The notes under the pieces: model-generated
What the model saw: the letters and a program-made list of their open reading frames with translations, nothing else
Database searches by the model: none
What the model was told of the DNA's origin: nothing
In this document: positions 63,273 through 64,000 of the stretch, in pieces
Numbering within the stretch: the stretch's first letter is position 1
How the letters are laid out: each line of letters begins with the position of its first letter
Made by a program: the position numbers and the translations under genes
Source of the DNA: Brucella intermedia LMG 3301
Lineage (GTDB): Bacteria > Pseudomonadota > Alphaproteobacteria > Rhizobiales > Rhizobiaceae
Assembly: GCF_000182645.1 (NCBI RefSeq)
Contig: NZ_ACQA01000001.1
Location: 1,612,001 to 1,676,000, forward strand
DNA: 64,000 nucleotides
Reading direction: 5' to 3'

Positions 63273-64000
63273 TTAAACGTCACCGCTGAACGTATCGCAT
63301 GATTCCAGCTTTCCGCTGTCGAAACCGCGCTGGAACCATTTGGCACGCTGGGCCGAGGTGCCGTGATTGAAGCTTTCAGGCACGACATAACCCTGACTGC
63401 GGCGTTGCAGCGTATCGTCGCCGATCTGGTGGGCCGCATTGAGCGCACTTTCCAGGTCGCCTGACTCCAGAATGCCCTTCTGCTCCGTGTAGTAGCCCCA
63501 CACACCGGCGAAGCAATCGGCCTGTAGCTCGACGCGGACCGACATCTGGTTTGCCTGCGCTTCGCTCATCTGCTGGCGCATCTGGTTGAATTTCGGCAGG
63601 ATGCCGAGCAGGTTCTGCACATGGTGGCCGACCTCATGCGCCAGAACATAGGCACGCGCAAAATCGCCGGAAGCCCCGAAGCGGTTGGCCAGTTCGTTAT
63701 AGAAGCTCAGATCGATGTAGAGCTTGCGGTCGCCGGGGCAGTAAAACGGCCCTGAAGCCGCAGATGCAAAACCGCAGGCCGAACGAACCTGTCCCGAAAA
63801 CAGCACCATCGTCGGCTTGGTATAGGTCTGGCCGCGCGACTGGAAAATGCCGCTCCAAACGTCTTCCGTCTCGGCAAGGATGGTGCGGGCAAACTGCGTC
63901 GTCTCGTCATTGGCAACATTGCCGCCTTCGGCAACCGTCCGTCCCGACTGGTCGGCCTGCTGGGTCACGCTCGGCCCCATGCTGCCGTCACCGAACAGGA
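63273..64000 (-). CDS. YpfJ-type neutral zinc metallopeptidase, 5' end beyond window
   Basis: Incomplete at the right edge: the frame stays open to 64000 and the visible 235 residues start with an internal methionine at 63980. The HEVGHH zincin motif, VELQADCFAGVW (third ligand region), FYCPGDRKLYIDL and the C-terminal RAKWFQRGFDSG block match the PF04228 family (YpfJ), membrane-tethered metalloproteases. The N-terminus would hold the anchor and lies outside. Substrates are unknown. Confidence 0.88.
   Translation of the reverse strand, partial: LFGDGSMGPSVTQQADQSGRTVAEGGNVANDETTQFARTILAETEDVWSGIFQSRGQTYTKPTMVLFSGQVRSACGFASAASGPFYCPGDRKLYIDLSFYNELANRFGASGDFARAYVLAHEVGHHVQNLLGILPKFNQMRQQMSEAQANQMSVRVELQADCFAGVWGYYTEQKGILESGDLESALNAAHQIGDDTLQRRSQGYVVPESFNHGTSAQRAKWFQRGFDSGKLESCDTFSGDV

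Overview
The window is a contiguous alphaproteobacterial chromosome segment, best explained as a member of the Brucella/Ochrobactrum group (Brucellaceae, Rhizobiales/Hyphomicrobiales). The strongest single marker is a SIMPL-domain protein at 49598-50353 that reads like the Brucella periplasmic antigen BP26/Omp28 but, as far as I remember that sequence, differs at many positions, which favours an Ochrobactrum-type relative over a classical Brucella. IalB, HlyU and DUF2293 proteins, the dnaG-rpoD order and the repeat families fit the same group. No phage, IS element, plasmid gene or CRISPR array is visible; this is core chromosome.

1-13.6 kb, minus strand: the division and cell wall (dcw) cluster, transcribed rsmH-ftsL-ftsI-murE-murF-mraY-murD-ftsW-murG-murC-murB with 1-8 base overlaps or small gaps at most junctions, ending at a terminator after murB. 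It makes the Mur-pathway precursors (MurB to MurF), lipid I (MraY), lipid II (MurG) and the septal synthase (FtsW, FtsI, FtsL).

14-26.3 kb: a manganese transporter gene (mntH) with a promoter and Mur-type operator divergent from the dcw cluster, an SDR oxidoreductase, RNase P RNA, then several peptidoglycan hydrolases (SLT lytic transglycosylase, AmpD-like amidase, GH25 lipoprotein, MltB-type transglycosylase), a TerB-DnaJ protein, two small lipoproteins, the betaine-lipid genes btaA-btaB behind a probable PHO box, an AEC permease and a 28-residue membrane peptide.

26.4-34 kb: metF with an upstream ArsR-methyltransferase fusion gene and a candidate operator, DUF2293, a small exported protein, the 2-oxoglutarate permease kgtP, tam and ettA. 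34-45 kb: a lysophospholipase-like hydrolase, a GT2 glycosyltransferase with a LABN-domain membrane partner facing UDP-glucose dehydrogenase (probable carrier-lipid-uronate module), a D-lyxose isomerase, a two-component Rieske betaine demethylase, PhnA-domain protein, nicotinamidase, DUF2165 and a TerC-like DUF475 protein.

45-54 kb: small exported or membrane proteins (outer-membrane beta-barrel, DUF4239, a probable transglutaminase-fold protein, CsbD, IalB, BP26, YcgN, DUF2798, HlyU) and a CAU-anticodon tRNA. 52.4-64 kb: rpoD and dnaG (minus), a Na/Pi cotransporter behind three PhoB-like half-sites, isochorismatase, GatB/YqeY, carA, a Tet-type MFS exporter and the 3' part of a YpfJ metallopeptidase cut by the window edge.

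Two families of dispersed intergenic repeats are present: a ~140-base palindromic element (two full copies and one partial) and a shorter REP-like element (five copies or fragments). Most intergenic stops carry clear hairpin terminators. The most interesting signals are regulatory: two probable PhoB-controlled loci, a Mur box on mntH, an ArsR-type operator on the methionine locus and a perfect CtrA-type site upstream of rpoD.
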